DNA of 64,000 bases from Thermoplasmata archaeon (GCA_021844945.1 JAKBSJ010000003.1:162770-226769); one strand, 5' to 3'; counted from the first letter of the stretch, positions 15,226 to 23,903 are shown. Program-made: numbers and translations. The notes: generated from the sequence alone by a model not told the origin.

Positions 15226-16791
15226 ATGCCTCCTCGCTCTAGCGGCCCCCTGATCATCGGGAGCGGTATCGCGGGACTTTACGTGGCACTCCGCCTCCGC
15301 GAGCTTGGGGAGAACCCGACGATCATCACCAAGGCGCGGTTGGAAGAGTCCAACACGCGCTACGCGCAGGGCGGGATCGCCGCAGCGATCGGTCCGAACG
15401 ACTCCCCCCGCCTTCACTTTCGCGACACGGTCGCCGCCGGAGCTGGTCTCGTGGACCTTCCGGCCGCACGGCTGCTGACGGAGGATGCTCCGCGGCGCGT
15501 CGCAGAACTGGTGCGCTTCGGGGTCCGATTCGACACGGTAGAAGGGGTCGTCGCGCTCGGCCGCGAGGCGGCCCATTCCCGCGCCCGGGTCGTCCACGCC
15601 GGAGGCGACGCCACCGGGCTCACCATCGAGGAGACACTCCGCGAACGAGTCGTCGAAGCGGGGATCGACGTCCGGGAACGAACCGTCCTGAGGCGCCTGA
15701 TCCGAGGGCGGACGAAGGGAGCCCCGACCGTCGTACTCTCCCGTCCCGAGGGCGACGGCGTCGAAGAAACGGACCCACGGCCGGTCGTCCTCGCGACCGG
15801 AGGTGCGGGGGGCCTCTATCGGAACAGTTCGAATCCCTCCATCACGACCGGCGAGGGGCTCGCGATCGCGTTCCGAGCGGGGGCGCTCCTCAGCGATATG
15901 GAGTTCATCCAGTTCCATCCCACGGTTCTCCGACTTCCCGGGGCCCATCCGTTCCTGATCACCGAGGCGCTGCGCGGCGAGGGCGCCGTGTTGCGGAACT
16001 CGAGGGGGGAGCGCTTCATGCCGCGCTACCACCCGCAGGCGGAGCTCGCCCCGAGGGACATCGTGAGCCGAGCGATCGTACGGGAGCTGGAGCGAACGAA
16101 GGCGACGACGGTCTTCCTCGACGCAACGGGTATCCCGCGGGAGCGGCTCTTCGGTCGGTTCCCCACCATCTGCCACTTCCTCGTGACGCACGGCCTCCAG
16201 CCGGATCGAGCCCTCATACCGGTCGTGCCCATGGCACACTACACCATCGGAGGGGTCCGGACCGACTTGGAAGGACGAACGTCGATCCGCGGCCTCTACG
16301 CGTGCGGGGAGGTTGCTTCGACGGGAGTCCATGGAGCGAACCGACTCGCGAGCAACTCCCTGCTCGAAGGTCTCGTGTTCGGAGAGCGGGTCGTTCTCCA
16401 GATCCACCACCCGCACGCCGGCGCCCCGGCTCCACCCCGACGGACCCTCGCGGTCGTCTGGCCGCCCCCGGGTCCGGGCCGCGCGGGACGAAGCGCGTTC
16501 GACGAGGTCCGCGACCTTCTGTGGACCCGGGTGGGAATCGTGAGAGACGCCGCTGGATTGAGCGGGGCCGTGCGCCGGTTCTCGGAGATCGGGGCGGCGT
16601 CCGAACCCGACGCGGCTTCGGAGCTGCCGTCGAGATTGGCCCATGCTTCGCTGACCGCGTACCTCGTGGGATACGCGGCCCTCGCCCGGACCGAGAGTCG
16701 GGGCGCGCACTATCGGAGCGACTACCCGGTGCCGCGCCCGTCGTGGCGCACCCACCTCGGTCTGGTCCGCTCCGCCTCGGGTGGCGGATAG
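15226..16791 (+). CDS. nadB: L-aspartate oxidase
   Basis: The 521-residue flavoprotein has the FAD dinucleotide motif IGSGIAG (11-17), NTRYAQGGIAAA, and the family block IQFHPT followed by LITEALRGEGA. It also has the ARE-type motif PRDIVSRAI and HGANRLASNSLLEGLVFG. It oxidises L-aspartate to iminoaspartate, the first step of NAD synthesis. The nadA and nadC partners are not in the window. The start at 15226 is set by the FAD motif and the TATA distance; open sequence further upstream is antisense to the nuclease gene. The C-terminal helical domain is somewhat short. Confidence 0.95.
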   Translation: MPPRSSGPLIIGSGIAGLYVALRLRELGENPTIITKARLEESNTRYAQGGIAAAIGPNDSPRLHFRDTVAAGAGLVDLPAARLLTEDAPRRVAELVRFGVRFDTVEGVVALGREAAHSRARVVHAGGDATGLTIEETLRERVVEAGIDVRERTVLRRLIRGRTKGAPTVVLSRPEGDGVEETDPRPVVLATGGAGGLYRNSSNPSITTGEGLAIAFRAGALLSDMEFIQFHPTVLRLPGAHPFLITEALRGEGAVLRNSRGERFMPRYHPQAELAPRDIVSRAIVRELERTKATTVFLDATGIPRERLFGRFPTICHFLVTHGLQPDRALIPVVPMAHYTIGGVRTDLEGRTSIRGLYACGEVASTGVHGANRLASNSLLEGLVFGERVVLQIHHPHAGAPAPPRRTLAVVWPPPGPGRAGRSAFDEVRDLLWTRVGIVRDAAGLSGAVRRFSEIGAASEPDAASELPSRLAHASLTAYLVGYAALARTESRGAHYRSDYPVPRPSWRTHLGLVRSASGGG

Positions 16792-16803
16792 GACCGCGCA
16801 CCC

Positions 16804-16810
16804 CTTATGA
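16804..16810 (+). promoter_or_regulatory. TATA-like box for the acyl-CoA dehydrogenase gene
   Basis: CTTATGA lies 22-28 bases before the ATG at 16832, just after the nadB stop, so the dehydrogenase may have its own leaderless transcript. Confidence 0.4.
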
Positions 16811-16831
16811 GTTCGGCCCGTTCGTCCGGTC

Positions 16832-17983
16832 ATGGACCTGCGGCTCTCCGACGAGGAGACCCAGATTCGGGACGCGGCGCGCAAGTTCGCCCAGCGGGAG
16901 ATCCAACCGCTCGCGGACCGAATGGACCGCGAGGACTACTTTCCCCGGGATGTCTTCGCGAAGCTGGGAGAGGAGGGGTTCCTCGCGGTCACGCTCCCCG
17001 AACGGTGGGGCGGGCTGGGGTTGTCGTACATCGCCCAAGCCCTCGTCCTGGAGGAGATCGCGCGCGTGAGCCCCGCTCTCGCGCTCAGCGTCGGCGCTCA
17101 CTCCAACCTGATGGCGGACAACCTGGCACGTAACGGAACGGATGCGCAAAGGGACCGTTACCTACCGTCCTTGGCCCGCGGGAAGACGATCGGCGCTCTT
17201 GCGCTGACCGAGCCGGACGCCGGCTCGGATGCTCTGAGCCTGAGAACCGCGGCCCGGAAGGACGGAAGCGGTTACCGGCTCAGCGGATCGAAGCAATTCA
17301 TCACGAACGGCCCGATCGCCGACGTCCTGCTGGTCTACGCCAAGACCGACCCCAAGGCCGGGGCCCGCGGGATCAGCGCGTTCCTCGTGACGAAGGGCTC
17401 GCCGGGGTTCACCGTCTCGCGCAGCCTCGACAAGATGGGGATGCGAGGAAGCCCGACCGGCGAGCTCTCCTTCCAGGATGTACCCGTGCCGGCCGATCAT
17501 CTCGTGGGGAGGGAGAACGAGGGGGTGGCGATCGTCATGAGCGGCCTGAACGTCGAGCGCGCGGTGCTCTCCGGGATCCCCCTGGGGATCATGGAGGAGT
17601 GCCTTGCTCGAGCCACGAGCTACGCCCGAGAGCGAGAGCAGTTCGGCCAGAAGATCGGGCGGTTCGAGCTCATCGCCGCGAAGCTCGCGGACATGTGGAC
17701 CGACCTGCAGGCAGCGCGCTACCTCGTATATTCGGCGCTCACCTCGGTTCAGGGCGACAAGCGCAGCGCCCGGGAGAGCTCGGCCGCGCTGACGTTCTCC
17801 AGCGAGGCATCGACCCGCCATGCGCTCGAGGCGATCCAGATCCTGGGCGGATATGGCTACATGCGAGACACGCCGCTCGAGCGCCTCGCTCGCGATGCCA
17901 AGCTGCTCGAGATCGGAGCCGGAACGAGTGAGATCCGACGCCTGGTCATCGCCCGGGAGCTTCTCGGCCCGGGATTCGACTGA
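16832..17983 (+). CDS. acyl-CoA dehydrogenase, isovaleryl-CoA dehydrogenase-like
   Basis: The 383-residue flavoenzyme has the ALTEPDAGSD FAD/substrate signature (124-133) and the EIGAGTSEIRRLVIARELLG end. At the position where medium-chain enzymes carry the catalytic Glu there is Gly/Ala. A Glu is instead present as E242 in SGLNVERAV, the place used by isovaleryl-CoA dehydrogenase. This points to a branched short-chain acyl-CoA substrate such as the leucine-derived one. It would pass electrons to an ETF not seen here. It fits the amino-acid-degrading theme of the window. Confidence 0.92.
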   Translation: MDLRLSDEETQIRDAARKFAQREIQPLADRMDREDYFPRDVFAKLGEEGFLAVTLPERWGGLGLSYIAQALVLEEIARVSPALALSVGAHSNLMADNLARNGTDAQRDRYLPSLARGKTIGALALTEPDAGSDALSLRTAARKDGSGYRLSGSKQFITNGPIADVLLVYAKTDPKAGARGISAFLVTKGSPGFTVSRSLDKMGMRGSPTGELSFQDVPVPADHLVGRENEGVAIVMSGLNVERAVLSGIPLGIMEECLARATSYAREREQFGQKIGRFELIAAKLADMWTDLQAARYLVYSALTSVQGDKRSARESSAALTFSSEASTRHALEAIQILGGYGYMRDTPLERLARDAKLLEIGAGTSEIRRLVIARELLGPGFD

Positions 17984-17993
17984 CGGGAGCCCT

Positions 17994-18779
17994 GTGGTCC
18001 GCATCTCCTCGCGACATCCGCGATACCGAAGCCTGCGCGTGCGCGCCGAGCTCGCCCGGGCCGTTCGAGAGGGCCTCGTGGTCCCGGAGGGGCTGATCGC
18101 GCACGGTCGCGGGGAAGCGTTCGACTACCTGCTCGGGGAACGGACCCTCCCCAGCGCCCGCCGAGCGGAACGCGCCGCAGCCCAATGGCTCTGGAACGCG
18201 CGTCGCCCGGTGGTCAGCGTGAACGGGAATGTGGCCGCCCTTGCGGCCGACGCGATCGCGGGACTCGCGCGTGCGCGCCCCGGGCTGGGAGTGGAGGTCA
18301 ATCTCTTCCACCGCACCCCCGCCCGCGCGCGCGCGATCGCGCGGGTGCTCTCCGCGGCGGGGGTGCGGACTGTGCTCGGGGTCCGACCGACGGCGAGGAT
18401 CCCGAACCTTCCGTCCGACCGCGCGTACGTCGATGCCGAAGGGATCTATCGCGCCGACGTCTGTCTGATCCCTCTCGAGGATGGGGACCGCGCGCAAGCC
18501 CTCCAACGACGAGGCCAGCGCGTGATCTCCATCGACCTCAACCCGCTCTCTCGGACATCGCGGGTCGCGGACCTTCCCATCATCGACGAGCTCACCCGGG
18601 CGCTCGCAGGGATACGATCGGCCCTCGACCCGCTCCGGGGGCGGTCGATGGGCAGTGGAAGGTTCCCGGCCTTCGGGGCCCAGCGGGCGCGGGACGAAGC
18701 GCTCAGGGCGATGGCCCGGTGGCCCCGTCGCCCTGGGGGGAGCTCGCGACGATCTCCGCGATCGGTCGCGCGAGCGTAG
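17994..18779 (+). CDS. 4-phosphopantoate--beta-alanine ligase (archaeal phosphopantothenate synthetase)
   Basis: The 261-residue protein has the hallmark blocks of this archaeal family: GLIAHGRGEAFDYLLGE, RPVVSVNGNVAAL and VEVNLFHRT, then SIDLNPLSRTSR. It joins 4-phosphopantoate to beta-alanine with ATP in CoA synthesis, replacing bacterial PanC. GTG 17994 was chosen because the family begins with the IPxxHPRYxSL segment just after it; it is 10 bases after the dehydrogenase stop. Its 3' end overlaps the convergent GAF gene by 77 bases, the largest convergent overlap in the window. Confidence 0.9.
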   Translation: MVRISSRHPRYRSLRVRAELARAVREGLVVPEGLIAHGRGEAFDYLLGERTLPSARRAERAAAQWLWNARRPVVSVNGNVAALAADAIAGLARARPGLGVEVNLFHRTPARARAIARVLSAAGVRTVLGVRPTARIPNLPSDRAYVDAEGIYRADVCLIPLEDGDRAQALQRRGQRVISIDLNPLSRTSRVADLPIIDELTRALAGIRSALDPLRGRSMGSGRFPAFGAQRARDEALRAMARWPRRPGGSSRRSPRSVARA

Positions 18780-19218
18780 CCGCGGCGCGTTCCAGAAAGC
18801 TCCGGTCGCTCGCGTCGTAGACTCCCACCTCGGTGCCGTCGATATCGATCTCACCGACGACCCGGGTCCCGTCCCGGATGGGCACCACGATCTCGGACCG
18901 GGTCTCCCGAAAGCAGGCGAGGTACTCTTTCGACTCGCGTACGTCGTCGACGATCACGGTCCGCCCTTCTCGTGCGGCTTGCCCGCATACCCCTCGATCG
19001 AGCGGGATCCGGGTGTGCTCCGTGGCCTGTTCGCCGTCCCAGCCATCGAGTACGAGGGTCGTCCCTTCGAGCCGGTACACGCCGACCCAGCGGTAGTGCG
19101 GAAATTCGTGGCGGAGGAATCGGCACGCCTCGCTGAGCGCGGCCGCCCCGTGAAGGCGCGACACGATGGCCGCGAGCTGGAGGAGCGACGGGGTCACCGC
19201 ACGCTCTCGGACCGGCAT
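18703..19218 (-). CDS. GAF protein, free methionine-(R)-sulfoxide reductase-like
   Basis: The 171-residue single GAF domain matches the fRMsr pattern: WVGVYRL, RGVCGQAA, SEIVVPI and GEIDIDG. C78 and C102 align with fRMsr Cys94 and the catalytic Cys118, spaced 24 residues as in that family. The position of Cys84 is H68. fRMsr reduces free Met-(R)-sulfoxide; losing one of three cysteines could still leave a working pair. A purely ligand-sensing GAF role is the alternative. The gene overlaps the convergent ligase by 77 bases. Confidence 0.78.
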   Translation of the reverse strand: MPVRERAVTPSLLQLAAIVSRLHGAAALSEACRFLRHEFPHYRWVGVYRLEGTTLVLDGWDGEQATEHTRIPLDRGVCGQAAREGRTVIVDDVRESKEYLACFRETRSEIVVPIRDGTRVVGEIDIDGTEVGVYDASDRSFLERAAATLARPIAEIVASSPQGDGATGPSP

Positions 19219-19420
19219 CGTTCGACCTCAGGAGGGGCCGAGAGGAGGCGCCGAGGGGGAGACTTCCCCCCGGGGCGGAACGACCGCTCCCGGCGTTTGA
19301 ACTCCCGAGGCGTTTCCGCCACGAGCTTTCCAGACTCGCGCCGTACCGGACTGAGCCACCTCGGCACGCTCCGCGGATTCGGACGGGGGCCGCCCGATAA
19401 GGTTGGCGCCCGGCCGGGGT

Positions 19421-19660
19421 TCACTCGGAGTCCGGGAACCAGCCGCAGGCCGGGCAGCCGATCGACCGACGCTCCCCCGGAATCATGTACCCGCAGTCCG
19501 GGCAGGGAGCGGGTTCCGGGCCGAGCAACGGGAGGCAATCGAAGCACGCGCCCCCGCGCCGGTCGTCCGGCAGGAGCACGAGCTCTTTCCCGCAGAACAC
19601 GCAACGTGCCGATCGTTCCTCCTCGGTAGAAAACGCCCGCTGATCGGCAAAGACCAACAT
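19421..19660 (-). CDS. small three-knuckle zinc-ribbon protein
   Basis: The 79-residue protein has CVFC near residue 20, CFDC near 39, then CPDC near 53 and CPAC near 69: four CxxC knuckles, enough for two zinc ribbons. The first pair reads RCVFCGKEL, the last GCPACGWFP. The family was not recognised; such proteins often bind nucleic acid or partner proteins. A CTTAAG TATA-like box at 19684-19691 sits 24 bases upstream. About 200 bases between this gene and the GAF gene hold no convincing frame. Confidence 0.6.
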   Translation of the reverse strand: MLVFADQRAFSTEEERSARCVFCGKELVLLPDDRRGGACFDCLPLLGPEPAPCPDCGYMIPGERRSIGCPACGWFPDSE

Positions 19661-19683
19661 GACGGGGGCTCGACCGTACGGCC

Positions 19684-19691
19684 CTACTTAA
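19684..19691 (-). promoter_or_regulatory. TATA-like box for the zinc-ribbon gene
   Basis: The minus strand reads CCTTAAGT here, 24-31 bases before the ATG at 19660, consistent with a leaderless mRNA. Confidence 0.45.
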
Positions 19692-19742
19692 GGCCTATCC
19701 GGAACGCTGGCCCGAAGGAGCGGACGAACGCCCCGGGAGGCC

Positions 19743-20489
19743 TCAGGGGTCGCGCCAGCGGGCCTTCGTCGCGGCGAGGAGGAACAGCGCGGCGGTGAAC
19801 CCGACGAGGACGCCCCAGTCGATGGCGGCGTGTTCCGCGGACAGGGCAACGAGGCCGCTCGCCGCCTGGACGAGCTGGCCCGCATAGGTCGTCGGGGAGA
19901 GGTAGGCGAGCGTTTGGGCCCAGCTCGGGAGCGCGGTGATGGGATAGTATACCGGCGGAATCACCGTGAGGCCCAGCGAGATCAACGGGCTGTACATCCA
20001 GGTCTCCCGGACATCCGTGAAATAGGTGGCGAGGGTGAAGCTGAGAGCGGTGGCGAACCCCCAGACGAGGAGCAGGGTTCCGACCAGGACGGCGGCGCCG
20101 TTCAGGGTCGCCCATCCTCCGATGCCCCACAGGACGACGAAGACGGCAAGGCCCGGCGCGGAGTAGACGAGCTCGCTCAGGGCCATGCCGAAGATGTAAC
20201 TGGGTGCCTCGACGGGCGAGGCGACGACGACGTCCTGGAACTTGAGGTCGTTGCGGTAATGGGTCAGGTCCGACTGAAGGCCGGTGCCGATGCTCAGCAT
20301 CGTCAGGACCATCCCGCCGGTGACGCCGAAGGCATAGTACGCCCCGTGCGAGGCGATGTCGATAAAGAACAGGAACGAAAGCGGGGAGGCGAGGATCGAG
20401 AGGAGGTAGAGGGGCTGCGTGCGGATCGGTACGAGACCGTTGATCTGGACCAGGGCGAAGATCGATCGCGCGCGGTGGCGCTCGCTCAT
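19743..20489 (-). CDS. ABC-2 type transporter permease
   Basis: The 248-residue protein has six hydrophobic helices and the ABC-2 pattern, with the YRNDLKFQDVVVASPV cytosolic loop and the VIPPVYYPITALPSW turn before helix 5 seen in drug and lipid exporters. It pairs with the ATPase gene just upstream, which it overlaps by 4 bases (ATGA). The cargo is unknown; exporters of this type carry drugs, lipids or surface polymers. Confidence 0.88.
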   Translation of the reverse strand: MSERHRARSIFALVQINGLVPIRTQPLYLLSILASPLSFLFFIDIASHGAYYAFGVTGGMVLTMLSIGTGLQSDLTHYRNDLKFQDVVVASPVEAPSYIFGMALSELVYSAPGLAVFVVLWGIGGWATLNGAAVLVGTLLLVWGFATALSFTLATYFTDVRETWMYSPLISLGLTVIPPVYYPITALPSWAQTLAYLSPTTYAGQLVQAASGLVALSAEHAAIDWGVLVGFTAALFLLAATKARWRDP

Positions 20490-21433
20490 GGCGCCACCGG
20501 TTCTTCTTCCCCTTCTTCGAGACCGACCAGCGGTCGACCGACGATCTCGAGGAAGATGTCCTCGAGCGAGACCGGTCCCAACGAGAGACGGTAGCCGTGC
20601 TCGAGCCCCCAGCGCGCGAGATCACGCGCGTTGCTCTCTCGCGCGAAGACGAGATAGCCCCCCTCGATCCGCGTGACGCGTCCATACGGGTGCAGGGCCT
20701 CCGCAGCGATCGGTCCCGCGATCGTCACGCGATAGGGATACGGCATCCGGGCGCGCAGTTCCTCGGCCGTGCCGCTGAGCATGACCCGACCCTTGTCGAT
20801 GAGCGCGAGGCGAGCGCTCAGGGCTTCGGCTTCGTCCAAGTAGTGGGTCGTGAGCACGATCGTGCGGTGCTCGCGGATCGCGTGGCGGATCGCGTCCCAC
20901 ACCTGGCGGCGCGCCAGCGGGTCGAGGCCCGTGGTCGGCTCGTCCAGGAAGAGGAGCTCGGCGTCGGAGGCAAAGACCATCGCGACCAGCGCTCGCCGGC
21001 GCAGCCCTCCCGAGAGATGGGACACGAGGGTCTTCCGGTAGGGCTCGAGCTCGAGCTCGGCGAGGACATCCCGGGTCCGCCGGCGTGCCTCGACGGCGTC
21101 CGTCCCGCGCATCTTGAGATTGAGATAGATGACCTCCTCGGTCGTCAGGAAGTAGAGGGGTCGAGATTCCTGGGGGATGCACGCGATGCGGGGACGAATC
21201 TCACGGGCCCGCGTCCGCACGTCCAGACCGAGGACCTCGAGGTCACCGGAGGTGTGTTCGAGCTGGGTCGCGGCGATCCGGACGAACGTCGTCTTGCCCG
21301 CGCCGTTCCGACCGATCAATCCGAAGGTGACCCCGTGAGGTACCTCGAGATCGACGTCCGACAGCGCGTATACGTTGGGAGGCGCCTTCGGATACCGCTT
21401 GCCGAGGCGGCGTGCGCGCAGGGCGAAGTCCAT
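20486..21433 (-). CDS. ABC transporter ATP-binding protein (exporter type)
   Basis: The 315-residue ATPase has Walker A GRNGAGKTT, a Q-loop IPQESRPLYF, the signature LSGGLRRRA and Walker B LLFLDEPTTGLDP. The switch is LTTHYLDEAE. A roughly 90-residue C-terminal regulatory domain of the DrrA/CcmA type follows. It energises the permease encoded next. Minus-strand GTTATGAGC at 21456-21464 forms a TATA-like box 23 bases upstream of the ATG. Confidence 0.92.
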   Translation of the reverse strand: MDFALRARRLGKRYPKAPPNVYALSDVDLEVPHGVTFGLIGRNGAGKTTFVRIAATQLEHTSGDLEVLGLDVRTRAREIRPRIACIPQESRPLYFLTTEEVIYLNLKMRGTDAVEARRRTRDVLAELELEPYRKTLVSHLSGGLRRRALVAMVFASDAELLFLDEPTTGLDPLARRQVWDAIRHAIREHRTIVLTTHYLDEAEALSARLALIDKGRVMLSGTAEELRARMPYPYRVTIAGPIAAEALHPYGRVTRIEGGYLVFARESNARDLARWGLEHGYRLSLGPVSLEDIFLEIVGRPLVGLEEGEEEPVAP

Positions 21434-21504
21434 CTTTGAGACGCCATCGAGCGAAGCTCATAACGGGGACTTCGACGCGGATCCCCGTCCGCAGTCCGCC
21501 CGGC

Positions 21505-22572
21505 TCAGCTCAGGATCTCGTCGAGTCGGCCCAGGGCGACCCCGCGTTGGATCTCCTGGGCGATCCGCCGCCCCATTGAAAGCCCGGGAGCGACGTAGTC
21601 GGAGTACGGGCTGCCCGACGTGAAGAGGTTCGTTCCCGCCACGATTCGGGTGGAGATCTCGAAAACCTTGAAGTCGAAGTCCTCCGTCATGATCCCTTCG
21701 AGGCAGAACGGGCCCACCATCCCACCGAACAGTTCGATCGAGCGTTCGACGATCCGCGCGGCGGCGTCGAAGACCTTCGGCAGCAACGACTCTCGCAGCA
21801 CAACGGGCACGTTGCCGGTGACGACAAACGTCGGACGGATACCGGCTTTGAGGAGCTCTTCCTGCGCCCCGAGTTTGTAGAGCTCGTCGATGTTCGCCTC
21901 GTCGCGCCGGTCCATGCCGAGCAGTTCCAAGGAGCCGTGCCCGACGCGATAGCCGCGATCCGACAGAGGAGAGTAGAAGAAGTGGACGTAGTAGCGGGTC
22001 CCGAGCACGTACTCCTGGATGACGTAGGGACCGGTCGGCCGGAAGTCCTTGAGCGACTCCCGATTCTTGGCCAGGAAGAATCCCTTGCCGCCCTTGGCCC
22101 CGTAGTACTTCACGATCGCGGGACCATCGACCTCGCTGGCATCCTCGAAACGACGGGGCATGGAGACGTGCGCCAGCTCGAGCCACTCGCGCTCCTTGCG
22201 GCGGTCGGACTCCCACGCGATCACGGCGCGGTTCCCGAAGACGGGGACGTCCATCTGGGCAAAGCGCTCGGGACCGAGGTATTCGACGAACGAACCGTGG
22301 GGGATCACGATCGCGCCCGAGCGCTTCAGCTCGGGAGCGACGGTCGGAAGCTGGTCAACCTTCGGCACCGAAAGGAATCGATCGGGCCGCGCGAGCGGGA
22401 ACGCGTCGTAGTATCGGTGGGGAGGGCCGATCGCGAGACCGATGGTAGGGAGCCCCTCCTGCCGGGCGCCGTAAAAGATCTGGAGGGACGAATGAGAGCA
22501 GAGCGTGGCCACGGACGGTGTTCGCCCCGCGAGCCCCGCGCGGCGGTCGGCGGAAGAGAGACTTATCCCCAT
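21505..22572 (-). CDS. purP: FAICAR synthetase (formate-AICAR ligase)
   Basis: The 355-residue ATP-grasp enzyme matches archaeal PurP: SHSSLQIFYGARQEG near residue 27, IPHGSFVEYLG, the ATP loop VKYYGAKGGKGFFLAK and the C-terminal FEISTRIVAGTNLF. PurP formylates AICAR with formate and ATP in archaeal purine synthesis, replacing PurH transformylase. The ATG at 22572 follows a minus-strand CGATAAGAAG box at 22592-22601, giving a leaderless mRNA. PRPP for the pathway comes from prs at 11985. Confidence 0.95.
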   Translation of the reverse strand: MGISLSSADRRAGLAGRTPSVATLCSHSSLQIFYGARQEGLPTIGLAIGPPHRYYDAFPLARPDRFLSVPKVDQLPTVAPELKRSGAIVIPHGSFVEYLGPERFAQMDVPVFGNRAVIAWESDRRKEREWLELAHVSMPRRFEDASEVDGPAIVKYYGAKGGKGFFLAKNRESLKDFRPTGPYVIQEYVLGTRYYVHFFYSPLSDRGYRVGHGSLELLGMDRRDEANIDELYKLGAQEELLKAGIRPTFVVTGNVPVVLRESLLPKVFDAAARIVERSIELFGGMVGPFCLEGIMTEDFDFKVFEISTRIVAGTNLFTSGSPYSDYVAPGLSMGRRIAQEIQRGVALGRLDEILS

Positions 22573-22591
22573 AGAGCCGCCTAGCGGGCGA

Positions 22592-22601
22592 CCTTCTTAT
22601 C
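22592..22601 (-). promoter_or_regulatory. TATA-like box for purP
   Basis: The minus strand reads CGATAAGAAG 20-29 bases upstream of the purP ATG, between purP and the end of the nuclease gene. Confidence 0.4.
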
Positions 22602-22623
22602 GGTTGCGAGCGGCCGCCCCGGG

Positions 22624-23826
22624 TCAGCCGGCGGTGTCCGGTTCCTCGAGTTCCCAGTACCAGCGCACCTGGCGCCGTCCCGAGTCCGCGACCCTTCGCC
22701 GTAGCTCGGGATCGATCGCGGGATTTCGGATGAAACGGCGCACCTCCTCGGGGCGATCGAGGGGAGGCAGGCCCCCGCCTTTCGACATCTGGGCGAGGCC
22801 CTCGACCTGCTCGAGCGGGTAGCGCCACTCCTCCTCGCGGCGCCGGATCGCGACCGCGTGGTTCCCGGGTACCCGATGCACACCGGCGCGTTCCGCCGCC
22901 CGGTGAAGTTCCGCCGCGGTACGCTCCAGCTCGCCGGCGAGCTTCGCCTCCTGCCGGCGCAAGTGCGCGAACCGATCGACGAGCCCGGCCAGGTACTCCC
23001 GGTCTCCGGCGGGCACGACGCGGAACTCCGGGCATCGCGACTGGAACTCGCAACGACGGCACTGCCGGCCGGGGGTCGGCTCGTACGCCTCGGATCGGAT
23101 CCCGTCGCACACGTCGCCCAGACGATTGTAGAGCGTGTTCAGAGAATCCCGGGCGCGCGGGGGCGAGCGGAGGGGGGTCAGAGAGCGGAGGTGATAGAGC
23201 GTGAGGCCCTCCACCGGGTCCGGGTAGTTCTTCTCGACGAGCACTTGGTATAGGGAGAGCTGGTCGGAGCTGAGCGCTTCGTCGCTCGAGATCTCCCGGG
23301 AGGTCTTGTAATCGAGCACCTCGAGCCCCCCGTTCGGCGTCCGATCGATTCGGTCGATGTAGCCGTGGATCGGGATCCCGTCCCAGGTCGCTTCGAGATG
23401 CTGTTCGACAGCCACGGGAGTGGGCGGGCGCTCGCGCAGGAGCCGGTAGTAGCCGAGGAGGATCTCCGCTCCTAGGGCGCGGTACCGCTCCTCTTCCTCG
23501 CGGCTGGTGTATCCCTCGCTCGACCAGGCCCGACGGTAGGCTTCCAGTACCTCCTCCTCCGAGCTCGACGGGACCCCCCCGACCGGGGCCCGGGTCGATG
23601 CGTAGTGGTCGAGGGTGCGCTGGCTCTCTCCGCTCTCGGTGCGGCGGGATGCGGGAACGATCAGTGGGCGAACGAGCTCCTCGAGGACGGAGTGGATCGT
23701 CCGTCCGAAGGTAAAGTAGCCGCGAGGGGCCTCGGTCAGATGGTCGACGTAGAGGAACTTCCATCGGAGCGGGCACTCCTGGTACGTCCGCGCGGACGAG
23801 TAGCTCAGCGTCGGAACGGCTGCCAC
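22624..23826 (-). CDS. RecB-family PD-(D/E)XK Fe-S nuclease
   Basis: The 400-residue protein has a full nuclease core: H45 in GRTIHS, D158 in GYIDRID, D172-x-K174 in VLDYKTS and Q189-x3-Y193. C18 together with C256, C259 and C265 forms the Cas4/AddB-type iron-sulfur staple. A helical charged segment (about 275-320) and an extra C-terminal domain of about 80 residues follow, unlike Cas4. No CRISPR locus is near. Likely role is DNA end processing in repair; its helicase partner is not visible. Confidence 0.85.
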   Translation of the reverse strand: MAAVPTLSYSSARTYQECPLRWKFLYVDHLTEAPRGYFTFGRTIHSVLEELVRPLIVPASRRTESGESQRTLDHYASTRAPVGGVPSSSEEEVLEAYRRAWSSEGYTSREEEERYRALGAEILLGYYRLLRERPPTPVAVEQHLEATWDGIPIHGYIDRIDRTPNGGLEVLDYKTSREISSDEALSSDQLSLYQVLVEKNYPDPVEGLTLYHLRSLTPLRSPPRARDSLNTLYNRLGDVCDGIRSEAYEPTPGRQCRRCEFQSRCPEFRVVPAGDREYLAGLVDRFAHLRRQEAKLAGELERTAAELHRAAERAGVHRVPGNHAVAIRRREEEWRYPLEQVEGLAQMSKGGGLPPLDRPEEVRRFIRNPAIDPELRRRVADSGRRQVRWYWELEEPDTAG

Positions 23827-23903
23827 AGGCTACCGTGAGCCCGGGCGGGGATGAAAGTGCTCCCTGGGGTCCAACCCCCCGGGCCGGCCCCCTCGCGGTT
23901 CCC

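Noticed and set aside
15827-15837. GTTCGAATCCC, resembling a tRNA T-loop
   Set aside because: It encodes part of the NadB sequence in frame, and no acceptor or anticodon stem can be built around it.
13257-16884. Long minus-strand frames over the GNAT/nuclease and nadB regions
   Set aside because: They are shadows of the genes described there, with Arg/Pro/Ser/Gly-biased composition and no motifs.
13799-23826. CRISPR-Cas locus suggested by two Cas4-like nucleases
   Set aside because: No direct-repeat array, Cas1, Cas2 or effector gene is present, and both proteins have domains that Cas4 lacks.
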